This document shows positions 1-5,860 of a stretch of 7,568 nt of DNA, one piece after another. The notes below the pieces were generated by a model. The model made no database searches, was not told the origin of the DNA, and saw only the letters and a program-made list of their open reading frames with translations. Position 1 is the first letter of the stretch. Each line of letters begins with the position of its first letter. Both the position numbers and the translations under genes were made by a program. The DNA comes from RGIG4079 sp045646905. Its GTDB lineage: Bacteria > Bacteroidota > Bacteroidia > Bacteroidales > Muribaculaceae. Location of the stretch: assembly GCA_045646905.1 (NCBI GenBank), contig JAZRLP010000036.1:1-7568 (forward strand), read 5' to 3'.

Positions 1-435
1 GGTGGTGTTGCTGTGCAAATGCCTGTGGCTTCTATTCGCCATGGTCAACTTTGCATCGATGGTAAAGTGATTTCTCCTAACGGACAAGATGGCGCAAGCT
101 ACCTTTGGGCTTCTATCTCGCCTAATGGTACTAAAGTGTGCTACTACTATGTAGCAGGTGGTTGCTATGTTGCCGACATCGATGGTTCTAACCCTGTTTT
201 CGTAGGTAACATTCGTGCTGCGCAATGGTTGAACGACCTCACTGTTGTGGGTATGCACGACATCGACGATGGCACTGTAGTAACTTCTTCTAAACTTGTT
301 GCTGCATCTATCGACGGTAAAACTCACCAAGAACTCACTCTCGATGAGTCTATGGCTATGTTCCCATCAACCAATGGTGGTCGCATCGCTTACTCTACTC
401 CTGCTGGAGAATTGTTTATCATCAACCTTAAATAA
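1..435 (+). CDS. PD40/TolB-like beta-propeller protein, C-terminal part (5' end outside window)
   Basis: The reading frame is open from the first base, so this is the last 144 codons of a longer gene. The GTG at 13 and ATG at 19 are probably internal codons. The fragment shows degenerate propeller strands of the PD40 (WD40-like, TolB-type) kind: ISPNGTKVCYYY followed by YVADIDGSNP, then LVAASIDGKTHQELTL, then GGRIAYSTPAGELFIINLK at the C-terminus. The recurring pattern is 'S-P-N-G' turns, aromatic strands and 'x-x-DG' loops. Such proteins are usually periplasmic or surface-exposed and bind partners or ligands; no catalytic residues are visible. The gene ends 11 bases before the amidase gene on the same strand with no terminator between, so cotranscription is likely. 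The signal peptide and any N-terminal domain cannot be seen. The fold assignment is good; the specific function is unknown. Confidence 0.8.
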   Translation, partial: GGVAVQMPVASIRHGQLCIDGKVISPNGQDGASYLWASISPNGTKVCYYYVAGGCYVADIDGSNPVFVGNIRAAQWLNDLTVVGMHDIDDGTVVTSSKLVAASIDGKTHQELTLDESMAMFPSTNGGRIAYSTPAGELFIINLK

Positions 436-446
436 TTAAACGCTCT

Positions 447-3400
447 ATGAAAAAGATTTTATTTTCATTAGTAGCGGCAGTTCTCGCACTTGGTGCTATG
501 GCTCAAAACACGAGCCAAGTGCGTATCTACATCAACCCAGGACACGGTTCTTGGGGTGGTGAAGACCGCCACATGGGTACTGTTACTCATGGTGGTCCTA
601 CTTATACCGACACTGCCGGTTTCTATGAGTCAAACACAAACCTTGAAAAAGGTTTTGGTATGTTGGAAAAACTCATTGAATATGGTATCCCATTTGACAG
701 ATCAAAAAACCAAAGCAACTCAAATGCAGCTCGTCGTGGTGCAGCTCTTGACTTGAGCCAAACTAACCTCGTGATGAGCCGCGTGAAAAACGGTCCATAT
801 CCTCACGATGGCTCTACATATGGTGCTTATAGCCGTAATTTGAGTGAAATTGCAGCTGAATGTGAAAGCTGGAATGCCGACATGATGATTTCAATCCACT
901 CAAATGCTGCAACTGAAGGTACTACAACTAACTATCCACTATTCCTTTACCGTGGATATACCAACTCTGAGCAAAATGCTGGTAGCTCGGCTGCATCTAA
1001 AGCATGTTGGCCACACTGGTGGAAAAACCAACACATGATGTGGACATACTACTCTGCAACTAATATGAACATCCAAGGTGACTGGACATTTGCTTCAAGC
1101 TGGGGTACACAAGGTTATGGTATCCTCCGTCACAGCGTTCCTGGATTCTTGGTAGAAGGTTACTTCCACACTTACCAACCAGCTCGTCACAAAGCGATGA
1201 ACTGGGATGCTTGTCGTTGGGAAGGTCAACGATATGCTAAAGGTTTTAATGACTACTTTGGTTGGGGTAAAAAAGACAGCTATGGTACAATCTATGGTGT
1301 GCTTCGCGATGGAGAACAAACATTCTCTCACACTTACTACACTCCTAATAGCTCAACTCTCGACAAATACAAACCAATCAACAATGCTACTGTAACTCTT
1401 AAAAACAGCAGCGGTCAAATGGTTCAAACTTATAAAACCGACGATGAGTATAATGGTGTATTCGTGTTTGACAAAGTTCCTGCTGGCAACTATAGTATAA
1501 CATATTCTCACCCTGAATATAAAGAGTTTACACAATCGGTTACTGTTACTGCCAACGAAACTTCATTCCCTACTCCATTATTTGCTACTGAGCAAATCCC
1601 TGCTCGTGGACACTATGCTTATGGATTAAGCTCTTCAAATAGTGGCACTACTTACACATTGAAGTTCAAATCAACAGGTGATGTTTCAAATGGTACAATC
1701 ATCTTCACCAACAACACTACCGGTGCTAAACAATCAATCAAAACTGGTGCTATCAAAAAAGGTGAAAACACTGTAACATTCGACTCTAAAACACTTGGTG
1801 AAAATGCTCAATTCTCTTGGTCGGTAGCTATCGATAACCCAGTGAGCACAGGCGTAGAGCTTCTTTACTCTGACAATTCTATCGTTTACAACAACGGTTC
1901 AGCTAATGCTCGTATCGGTGTTGCTATCGATAAAGACCAAACAAGTGCTAACTTCGGTACTATCTACACATTGACTGCAATGGGTCAAGGTCTTCAAAAA
2001 TACAACCCCGACTTCAGCAAAAATGGTAGTAAGGTAATCACTGGCATGTTTGGTAAAGACACTGATGCATCTACAAGCTCAAATAAATTCTACCGTTCTA
2101 ACCGTATTGAGGTAAATAAGGGTAAAGTTTATATTGCAAACTATGCTAACCAAAACACTGGTATGTGGGAATATGACCCTGCTACAAATGCTTCTCCTCG
2201 AAACATTACTAATGTTTATTACGAGCGTGCTCTTGCATTCTATGGCGAAGGTTCAAGCCGCAAAGTATTCTCATCTCACGAAAACAATCTACAACGATTT
2301 GACATTGGCACCAGCACATCATGGACATCGGGCAGCCCAGCCAAGAGCTACACTACTGCAGGCGTGATGGATAATGGTGATGGTGATATTCTTGTTACCG
2401 ACAATGCCGTTATCGTTTCTCAATGTCGTTATTCAGGAAATAACCTTGCTCAAAACCCAGCATTTGCTGTATTTGACCACAATTTGAATCTCATCTCTAA
2501 ATCAGATGTAATTAATGGAACTCTTAATGGTTCTGAAAATGGTGGTATGGCAATCACAGCCGACAAAAAACGATTTGCTATTGCCAACTCTTATACTAGC
2601 TCAGGCAACTCAGGTGTTGTAGTTCAAGTTTATGATGTAACATGGAGTGGTAGCACACCTTCATTTGTGCATAAACACACTATTCCATTGGACGGAACAT
2701 ATCGTGTTGACCAAATGGAATTTGACTATGCCGATAACCTCTATATCGCATCTCAACAAAAAGGTCTTCTTGTGTATGCAATCAAGAACCCTGCTCGTCA
2801 AACAGTAACTAAAGCAACATCTACTATTCAAGGTCAAGCAATGCCTGCTGTGCGCGGTCACTATGCTTATGGACTCAAGATGTCGCAAAATGGAAACAAA
2901 TACACATTGACATTCAAGTCAACAGGTGCTGTAGAATCGGCCAATGTTGTTCTCACTCCTGCTCAAGGCGATGCTGTGAAAGTGAAAGTTGAAGGCGTTA
3001 AAGCTGGCGACAACACTGTTGAAATCGATGCTACTACACTCAACACAGGTGTGAAATACACTTGGGCAGTAGCTCTCGACAACCCTGCAAGTCCATCTAT
3101 TGAACAATACTTCAGCGACAACTCTATCATTTACAACAACGGTTCTAATGATGCTCGCATTGGTGTTGCTATCGACAACGACCCTGCAAGTGCTAACTTT
3201 GGTAATATCTACACTATCACAGCTATGGGACAAGGTATGCAAAGATATAACCCCGACTATAGCAAAAATGGTGGAAAGGTAGTTACCGGAATGTTTGGTA
3301 AAGACACCGACGCTTCTACAAGTACCAACAAATTTGTGCGTTCTAACCGTCTTGAAGTAGAAAATGGTAAAGTTTATATTGCTAACTACGCTAATATGAA

Positions 3401-4919
3401 CAGTGGTATGTGGGAATATGACCCTGCTACTAACGCATCGCCTCGAAACATTACCAACGCGTTCTATGAACGAGCTCTTGCATTCTATGGTGAAGGCTCA
3501 AGCCGCAAGGTATTCTCTTCTCACGAAAACAACCTCCAACGCTTCGACATTGGCACAGGTATATCATGGACTTCAGGTAGCCCTACTAAGAACTACACTG
3601 TTGCAGGCGTTTTGGATAATGGTGATGGTGATATTCTCGTTACCAACAATGCCGTTATCGTATCTCAAAATCGTTTTGCAGGCAACAACCTCACTCAAAA
3701 CCCTGCATTCGCAGTATTTGACCACGATTTGAATCTCAAATTCAGATCGGATGCTATCAATGCAACCCTCAATGGTTCTGACAATGGTGGTATGGCAATC
3801 TCGGCCGACTATAAGACATTTGCTATTGCCGACTCTTATACTGGTTCGGGCCGTTCGGGCGTTAGCGTTCAAGTTTATAGCGTGACATGGAATGGTGCAA
3901 CACCTACATTCACTCACAAATACGCTATTCCTCTCGACGGAACTAAAGTAGTTGACCAAATGGAATTTGACTACGCTGGCAACCTCGTGATTGCATCACA
4001 ACAAAAAGGTCTTTTGGCTTATGCAATCAAAACCGATGCTCGCACCACTACAACCAATGCGGCTGCTTCAATGGTAATCGAAGGTGTTCAAGCTCCTCTC
4101 TACATCACTGGTGCTAATGTAGGTGGCAACTGGGATCCTGCTAATGCTGCTGAATTTGATTTTGATGGCACTAACTACACTACTACTGTTACCGAAGCCA
4201 CTACCGAATTCAAGATTTCATCAACAAAAGGTAGTTGGGACGAATTCAATGCAGGCAACCTCACTCCCGATGCTGCTATCACAAATGGTGGCATGGTGAA
4301 CCTCTCTGTCAACAAAGATGGTGGCAACATCGTCCTTCCATGGGCTGGTGTGTGGACTATCACTGTAGCAAGCGACCTTTCTACATTGACTGCCTCTACC
4401 GAAACTCCCGAACCAAAACCTGTTTACCCCGAAGTTATCTATGCATTAGGTAATATTAACGGATTGAATTGGTCAACAAGCGAAGGTGTTGCCTTTGCCC
4501 ACAAGGCCGATGGTGTTTATGAAGGTGAAATCAACATCGACAATGCCGACAATGGATTTGGTTACTTTACATTTGTGACAACCCTTGGCGACAGTTGGGA
4601 TGCTGTAAACGCTGGCACTCGCTATGGTGCTACCGAAAAAGACCAATTGGTTGAAGCTGGAGTTATCTACTCTATGACTAATAACTGGGGTGGTGGTTCT
4701 CAATCTTGGAAATGCGCCGAAGGTAAATGCGACATCCAAGTTGACATCGTAAACTGCACTATGCAAATTATGGAATTTACTGGTGTAGAAGGTATCACTA
4801 TCGACAACAACGGCTCTAATGTTTATTACAACCTCCAAGGCGTGAAAGTCGATAAACCTCAAGGTGGTGTATTCATCAAAGTACAAGGCAACAAAGCAAC
4901 TAAAGTTTACATCAAGTAA
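447..4919 (+). CDS. Secreted multidomain N-acetylmuramoyl-L-alanine amidase (Amidase_3 type) with duplicated propeller units and C-terminal sorting-like domain
   Basis: This 1490-residue protein is predicted to cleave the amide bond between MurNAc and L-Ala of peptidoglycan outside the cytoplasm. Residues 1-19 are a signal peptide (KK, hydrophobic core, A-M-A before Q20). Residues 24-272 are an Amidase_3-like domain: zinc ligands H33 (in NPGHG), E61 (ExxxNL) and H151 (SIHSNA), with probable catalytic E237 (FLVEGYF). Residues 280-370 look like a carboxypeptidase-regulatory sandwich (VFDKVPAGNYSITYSH). Residues 386-780 and 802-1195 are two copies of a sandwich plus ~300-residue propeller. Residues 1217-1318 and 1329-1444 are SusE/F-like modules sharing SWDxxNAG. 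Residues 1447-1490 resemble the Bacteroidetes sorting tail (YYNLQG...GGVFIKV...VYIK). The ATG at 447 is chosen because it directly precedes the signal peptide; no Shine-Dalgarno is visible. Classical Amidase_3 enzymes are far shorter. Related proteins may be labelled 'xanthan lyase' in databases. Catalysis is well supported by motifs; the substrate (self or foreign wall) is not. Confidence 0.9.
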   Translation: MKKILFSLVAAVLALGAMAQNTSQVRIYINPGHGSWGGEDRHMGTVTHGGPTYTDTAGFYESNTNLEKGFGMLEKLIEYGIPFDRSKNQSNSNAARRGAALDLSQTNLVMSRVKNGPYPHDGSTYGAYSRNLSEIAAECESWNADMMISIHSNAATEGTTTNYPLFLYRGYTNSEQNAGSSAASKACWPHWWKNQHMMWTYYSATNMNIQGDWTFASSWGTQGYGILRHSVPGFLVEGYFHTYQPARHKAMNWDACRWEGQRYAKGFNDYFGWGKKDSYGTIYGVLRDGEQTFSHTYYTPNSSTLDKYKPINNATVTLKNSSGQMVQTYKTDDEYNGVFVFDKVPAGNYSITYSHPEYKEFTQSVTVTANETSFPTPLFATEQIPARGHYAYGLSSSNSGTTYTLKFKSTGDVSNGTIIFTNNTTGAKQSIKTGAIKKGENTVTFDSKTLGENAQFSWSVAIDNPVSTGVELLYSDNSIVYNNGSANARIGVAIDKDQTSANFGTIYTLTAMGQGLQKYNPDFSKNGSKVITGMFGKDTDASTSSNKFYRSNRIEVNKGKVYIANYANQNTGMWEYDPATNASPRNITNVYYERALAFYGEGSSRKVFSSHENNLQRFDIGTSTSWTSGSPAKSYTTAGVMDNGDGDILVTDNAVIVSQCRYSGNNLAQNPAFAVFDHNLNLISKSDVINGTLNGSENGGMAITADKKRFAIANSYTSSGNSGVVVQVYDVTWSGSTPSFVHKHTIPLDGTYRVDQMEFDYADNLYIASQQKGLLVYAIKNPARQTVTKATSTIQGQAMPAVRGHYAYGLKMSQNGNKYTLTFKSTGAVESANVVLTPAQGDAVKVKVEGVKAGDNTVEIDATTLNTGVKYTWAVALDNPASPSIEQYFSDNSIIYNNGSNDARIGVAIDNDPASANFGNIYTITAMGQGMQRYNPDYSKNGGKVVTGMFGKDTDASTSTNKFVRSNRLEVENGKVYIANYANMNSGMWEYDPATNASPRNITNAFYERALAFYGEGSSRKVFSSHENNLQRFDIGTGISWTSGSPTKNYTVAGVLDNGDGDILVTNNAVIVSQNRFAGNNLTQNPAFAVFDHDLNLKFRSDAINATLNGSDNGGMAISADYKTFAIADSYTGSGRSGVSVQVYSVTWNGATPTFTHKYAIPLDGTKVVDQMEFDYAGNLVIASQQKGLLAYAIKTDARTTTTNAAASMVIEGVQAPLYITGANVGGNWDPANAAEFDFDGTNYTTTVTEATTEFKISSTKGSWDEFNAGNLTPDAAITNGGMVNLSVNKDGGNIVLPWAGVWTITVASDLSTLTASTETPEPKPVYPEVIYALGNINGLNWSTSEGVAFAHKADGVYEGEINIDNADNGFGYFTFVTTLGDSWDAVNAGTRYGATEKDQLVEAGVIYSMTNNWGGGSQSWKCAEGKCDIQVDIVNCTMQIMEFTGVEGITIDNNGSNVYYNLQGVKVDKPQGGVFIKVQGNKATKVYIK
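516..1262 (+). other. Amidase_3-like zinc hydrolase domain within the 447-4919 gene
   Basis: Residues 24-272. The four expected catalytic positions are all present and in the canonical order: H33 at 543-545, E61 at 627-629, H151 at 897-899 and E237 at 1155-1157. The spacing H33 to E61 (28 residues) is longer than in compact cell-separation amidases, where roughly half that is usual. The stretch from H151 to E237 carries a Trp/His-rich insertion (CWPHWWKNQHMMW, 187-199). These insertions probably shape the substrate groove; that is inference. Confidence 0.85.
1602..2786 (+). repeat. In-gene repeat unit A: beta-sandwich (~95 aa) plus beta-propeller (~300 aa)
   Basis: Residues 386-780 of the amidase. 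The unit starts with RGHYAYGL and a beta-sandwich ending near SDNSIV. It continues with a propeller whose strands read MWEYDPATNASPRNIT, NNLQRFDIG, GDGDILVTDNAVIVSQ, AFAVFDHNLNL, GGMAITADKKRFAIANS and VDQMEFDYADNLYIAS. It aligns with unit B at an offset of 415-416 residues. The fold call (WD40/YncE/NHL-like propeller) comes from strand periodicity, not from a search. Confidence 0.85.
2850..4031 (+). repeat. In-gene repeat unit B: second copy of the sandwich-propeller unit
   Basis: Residues 802-1195. Hand alignment of the propeller parts (residues 481-780 against 896-1195) needs no gaps and gives about 58 differences in 300 positions, so about 81% identity. The sandwich parts that precede them (386-480 against 802-895) are only about half identical and need one gap. 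Long stretches are identical, for example ERALAFYGEGSSRKVF and HENNLQRFDIGT. The linker to the next module (1196-1215) is Thr/Ala-rich (TTTTNAAAS). Confidence 0.85.
4095..4778 (+). other. Two tandem SusE/F-like beta-sandwich modules within the amidase
   Basis: Module 1 covers residues 1217-1318 (LYITGANVGGNWD ... WTITVASDLSTLT). Module 2 covers 1329-1444 (VIYALGNINGLNWS ... CTMQIMEF). Both follow the pattern of a starting strand with 'G-x-N/NW', an 'F...DG.Y' strand, then SWDEFNAG (4233-4256) or SWDAVNAG (4593-4616). A Pro-rich linker (TPEPKPVYP) separates them. In SusE/SusF and related Bacteroidetes proteins this kind of module binds glycans. Here a glycan-binding role is inferred and the ligand is unknown. 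Module 2 has C1423, C1428 and C1437, which could form a disulfide. Confidence 0.6.
4785..4916 (+). other. C-terminal sorting-like domain of the amidase
   Basis: Residues 1447-1490 follow the pattern 'V-E-G-I ... V-Y-Y-N-L-Q-G-V-K-V ... G-G-V-F-I-K-V ... T-K-V-Y-I-K', with the final basic residue as the last codon. This resembles the short C-terminal domains of Bacteroidetes exported proteins that are read by the type IX secretion system (Por secretion tail type). If it works as one, the enzyme would be released or attached at the cell surface rather than kept in the periplasm. T9SS genes are not in the window, so this depends on the host genome. Confidence 0.6.
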
Positions 4920-4941
4920 AAGGAAAAAGGAGAGATGAAAA

Positions 4942-4960
4942 AGGAGAGAGATTTTCTCCT
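4942..4960 (+). other. Small hairpin just downstream of the amidase stop
   Basis: AGGAGAGA and TTTCTCCT form an 8-bp stem (one G-T wobble) with a 3-base loop. No T-tract follows, so it is not a terminator by itself. It may stabilise the 3' end of the transcript before the terminator at 5012. The preceding bases repeat the motif AAAAAGGAGAG twice (from about 4924 and from about 4938). Confidence 0.4.
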
Positions 4961-5011
4961 ATTTGAGAGATTCCAATTCAATTAAGATTTTTCCTCAATT
5001 AATCTTCATAG

Positions 5012-5046
5012 AGCGAGCAATCCACATGGGTTGCTCGCTTTTTTTT
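5012..5046 (+). terminator. Intrinsic (Rho-independent) terminator of the propeller-amidase unit
   Basis: AGCGAGCAATCC and GGGTTGCTCGCT form a 12-bp stem (5012-5023 with 5028-5039, one T-G wobble) around the 4-base loop ACAT. A run of eight T (5039-5046) begins at the last base of the stem. The T-tract exists only on the + strand side, so termination is for transcripts coming from the amidase gene, about 95 bases upstream. It separates the amidase unit from the later regulator gene. Confidence 0.9.
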
Positions 5047-5113
5047 GCGACTAACTTCATGTGTATTTTTGACTGAATGAGCAAGTTGATCTCACGCCGA
5101 AAGCGCAAGATAG

Positions 5114-5151
5114 CTGAAAGTTGAAAATTGAAAATTGAGAGTTGAAAGTTG
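5114..5151 (+). repeat. Heptamer tandem repeat, consensus TTGAAAR
   Basis: Five consecutive 7-base units (CTGAAAG, TTGAAAA, TTGAAAA, TTGAGAG, TTGAAAG) plus a partial sixth (TTG). Such seven-base A+T-rich microsatellites are common between genes in Bacteroidetes genomes. The minus-strand reading gives a typical spurious peptide (FQLSIFNFQL), so no gene is called here. Confidence 0.8.
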
Positions 5152-5230
5152 TTCTCGCGCAGAAACCGCTGAAACTCGCAGATTTTATTTAGACATAAGA
5201 ACAAAAGTACATATTTATTCTTTATTCCTG
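5148..5230 (+). repeat. Intergenic direct repeat, copy 1 (~84 bp)
   Basis: Begins GTTGTTCTCGCGC and ends TTTATTCCTG. It shares with copy 2 the core AAACCGCTGAAACTCGCAG (19 bases identical), then ATTTT, a variant of AGACA-AAG-ACA-AA, then ACATATTT and TTCTTTATTCCTG. The two copies lie about 221-223 bases apart. Function unknown; no protein-coding potential. Confidence 0.8.
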
Positions 5231-5242
5231 CGGGCGTCTTTA

Positions 5243-5369
5243 TTTAGACAGAAGGACAGAATGAACATAAGGCTAACGCGGTGAAAATCAATAAAAAATA
5301 AAATTTTGTCATTCTGGAAATTTGTGTCATTCTGTTCTTGAAATTAGACAAAATGACAGAATGAACAGG
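5243..5369 (+). repeat. Cluster of GACAGAATGAACA-type motifs, both orientations
   Basis: Plus-oriented copies lie at 5243-5269 (TTTAGACAGAAGGACAG...) and 5343-5369 (ATTAGACAAAATGACAG...). More degenerate relatives lie inside the direct repeats at about 5188-5213 and 5409-5435. Inverted copies GTCATTCTG occur at 5308-5316 and 5326-5334. The inverted copy TGTCATTCTGTTC (5325-5337) can pair with GACAGAATGAACA (5355-5367) through the 8-bp core CATTCTGT/ACAGAATG plus three more pairs after a one-base bulge. This looks like a decayed or slippage-amplified repeat rather than a regulatory site. Confidence 0.6.
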
Positions 5370-5453
5370 TTGTTTTCGCGCGGAAACCGCTGAAACTCGC
5401 AGATTTTTTTTGAGACAGAAGAACAGAAGGACATATTTTTTTCTTTATTCCTG
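5369..5453 (+). repeat. Intergenic direct repeat, copy 2 (~85 bp)
   Basis: Second copy of the 5148-5230 repeat, beginning GTTGTTTTCGCGC and ending TTTATTCCTG. The first ~35 bases differ from copy 1 at only two positions; the later part is more variable and gains a longer T-run (5404-5411). Right after it the sequence changes into the GC-richer hairpin cluster. Confidence 0.8.
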
Positions 5454-5460
5454 TGTGTTT

Positions 5461-5761
5461 TAATCCCCTCTGTCGGTGAGCGATTTTTTACCACCTCGTC
5501 ACTTCGTGACAGTTACGGTGAGGCTCGCAATCGTGTACCGGCAAGCCGACATACACTGCTCGCTCACTCGTGAGCTCTGCGAGGTTCTCCTAAAAATTAC
5601 TTGATAATTTTCAAGAGGAGAGCTGTGGGCTTTCTTTATCCCCCTCCGGTGCAAGCACCTCGTCCCCCTTGGAAAGAGGGACAGTTTTTCCCTTGTCTTA
5701 TCCTAGAATAGGTTTACTGGAGCGACGGGACTCTCCATCTTCAATTTCTGCGATATCTGCG
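5461..5761. repeat. Hairpin-rich GC-shifted intergenic block, probable interspersed repeat element
   Basis: Four compact stems lie close together. GTCAC-TTC-GTGAC is at 5498-5510 and GCTCA-CTCG-TGAGC at 5562-5575. A long interrupted stem pairs GGTTCTCCT with AGGAGAGC around AAAATTA/TAATTTT at 5584-5623. GGTGC-AA-GCACC is at 5648-5659. GTCCC...GGGAC (5662-5682) then precedes T5 at 5685-5689. Also present are CTCGCA at 5524 pairing with TGCGAG at 5578, and the palindrome CCTA-GAA-TAGG at 5702-5712. No open frame here looks like a protein. I recognise the style as one of the repeated intergenic segments often mis-translated as small hypothetical proteins in Bacteroidales; this is from memory, not a search. 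It carries no transposase. Confidence 0.5.
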
Positions 5762-5828
5762 TGCAAATATCAAGCACTATTTTTTAATTGCAACTTGAGT
5801 TTGTGATATTTTTTTACAAAATAAAATG

Positions 5829-5836
5829 TATTTTTG
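5829..5836 (+). promoter_or_regulatory. Probable -7 promoter element (TATTTTTG) of the regulator gene
   Basis: TATTTTTG matches the Bacteroidetes primary-sigma -7 consensus TAnnTTTG. It would place the transcript start near 5841, giving a short leader of about 20 bases before the ATG at 5861. A -33 TTTG lies at 5800-5803, but the gap of 25 bases is longer than the usual ~19-21, so the -33 assignment is weak. The region is very A+T rich, which lowers the value of a single motif match. Confidence 0.45.
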
Positions 5837-5860
5837 TGGAAAATATAATTTATTCTTTTG

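Noticed and set aside
2919..3959. Several minus-strand and other-frame open frames of 60-128 codons inside the amidase
   Set aside because: They overlap the long + strand gene, recur at matching places in both repeat units, and are shadows of its codon use.
4995..5204. Minus-strand 69-codon open frame over the terminator and heptamer repeat
   Set aside because: It translates the terminator stem and the heptamer microsatellite (FQLSIFNFQL is the usual artefact of such repeats) and shows no domain or start signal.
5148..5453. CRISPR array
   Set aside because: Only two long, imperfect direct repeats with one ~140-base gap; no regular spacers and no cas genes.
5662..5689. Second intrinsic terminator (GTCCC...GGGAC followed by T5)
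   Set aside because: Only a 5-bp stem with a large loop and a short T-run, located within the hairpin-rich repeat block and not following a gene.
5398..5761. Inverted ends CGCAGAT (5398-5404) and ATCTGCG (5755-5761) as borders of one mobile element
   Set aside because: Only seven bases, the same CGCAGAT also occurs in the first direct repeat, and no target-site duplication is visible.
5858..5860. TTG as the start codon of the regulator
   Set aside because: The next codon is ATG (5861) and gives a standard lipoprotein signal peptide; nothing favours the TTG.
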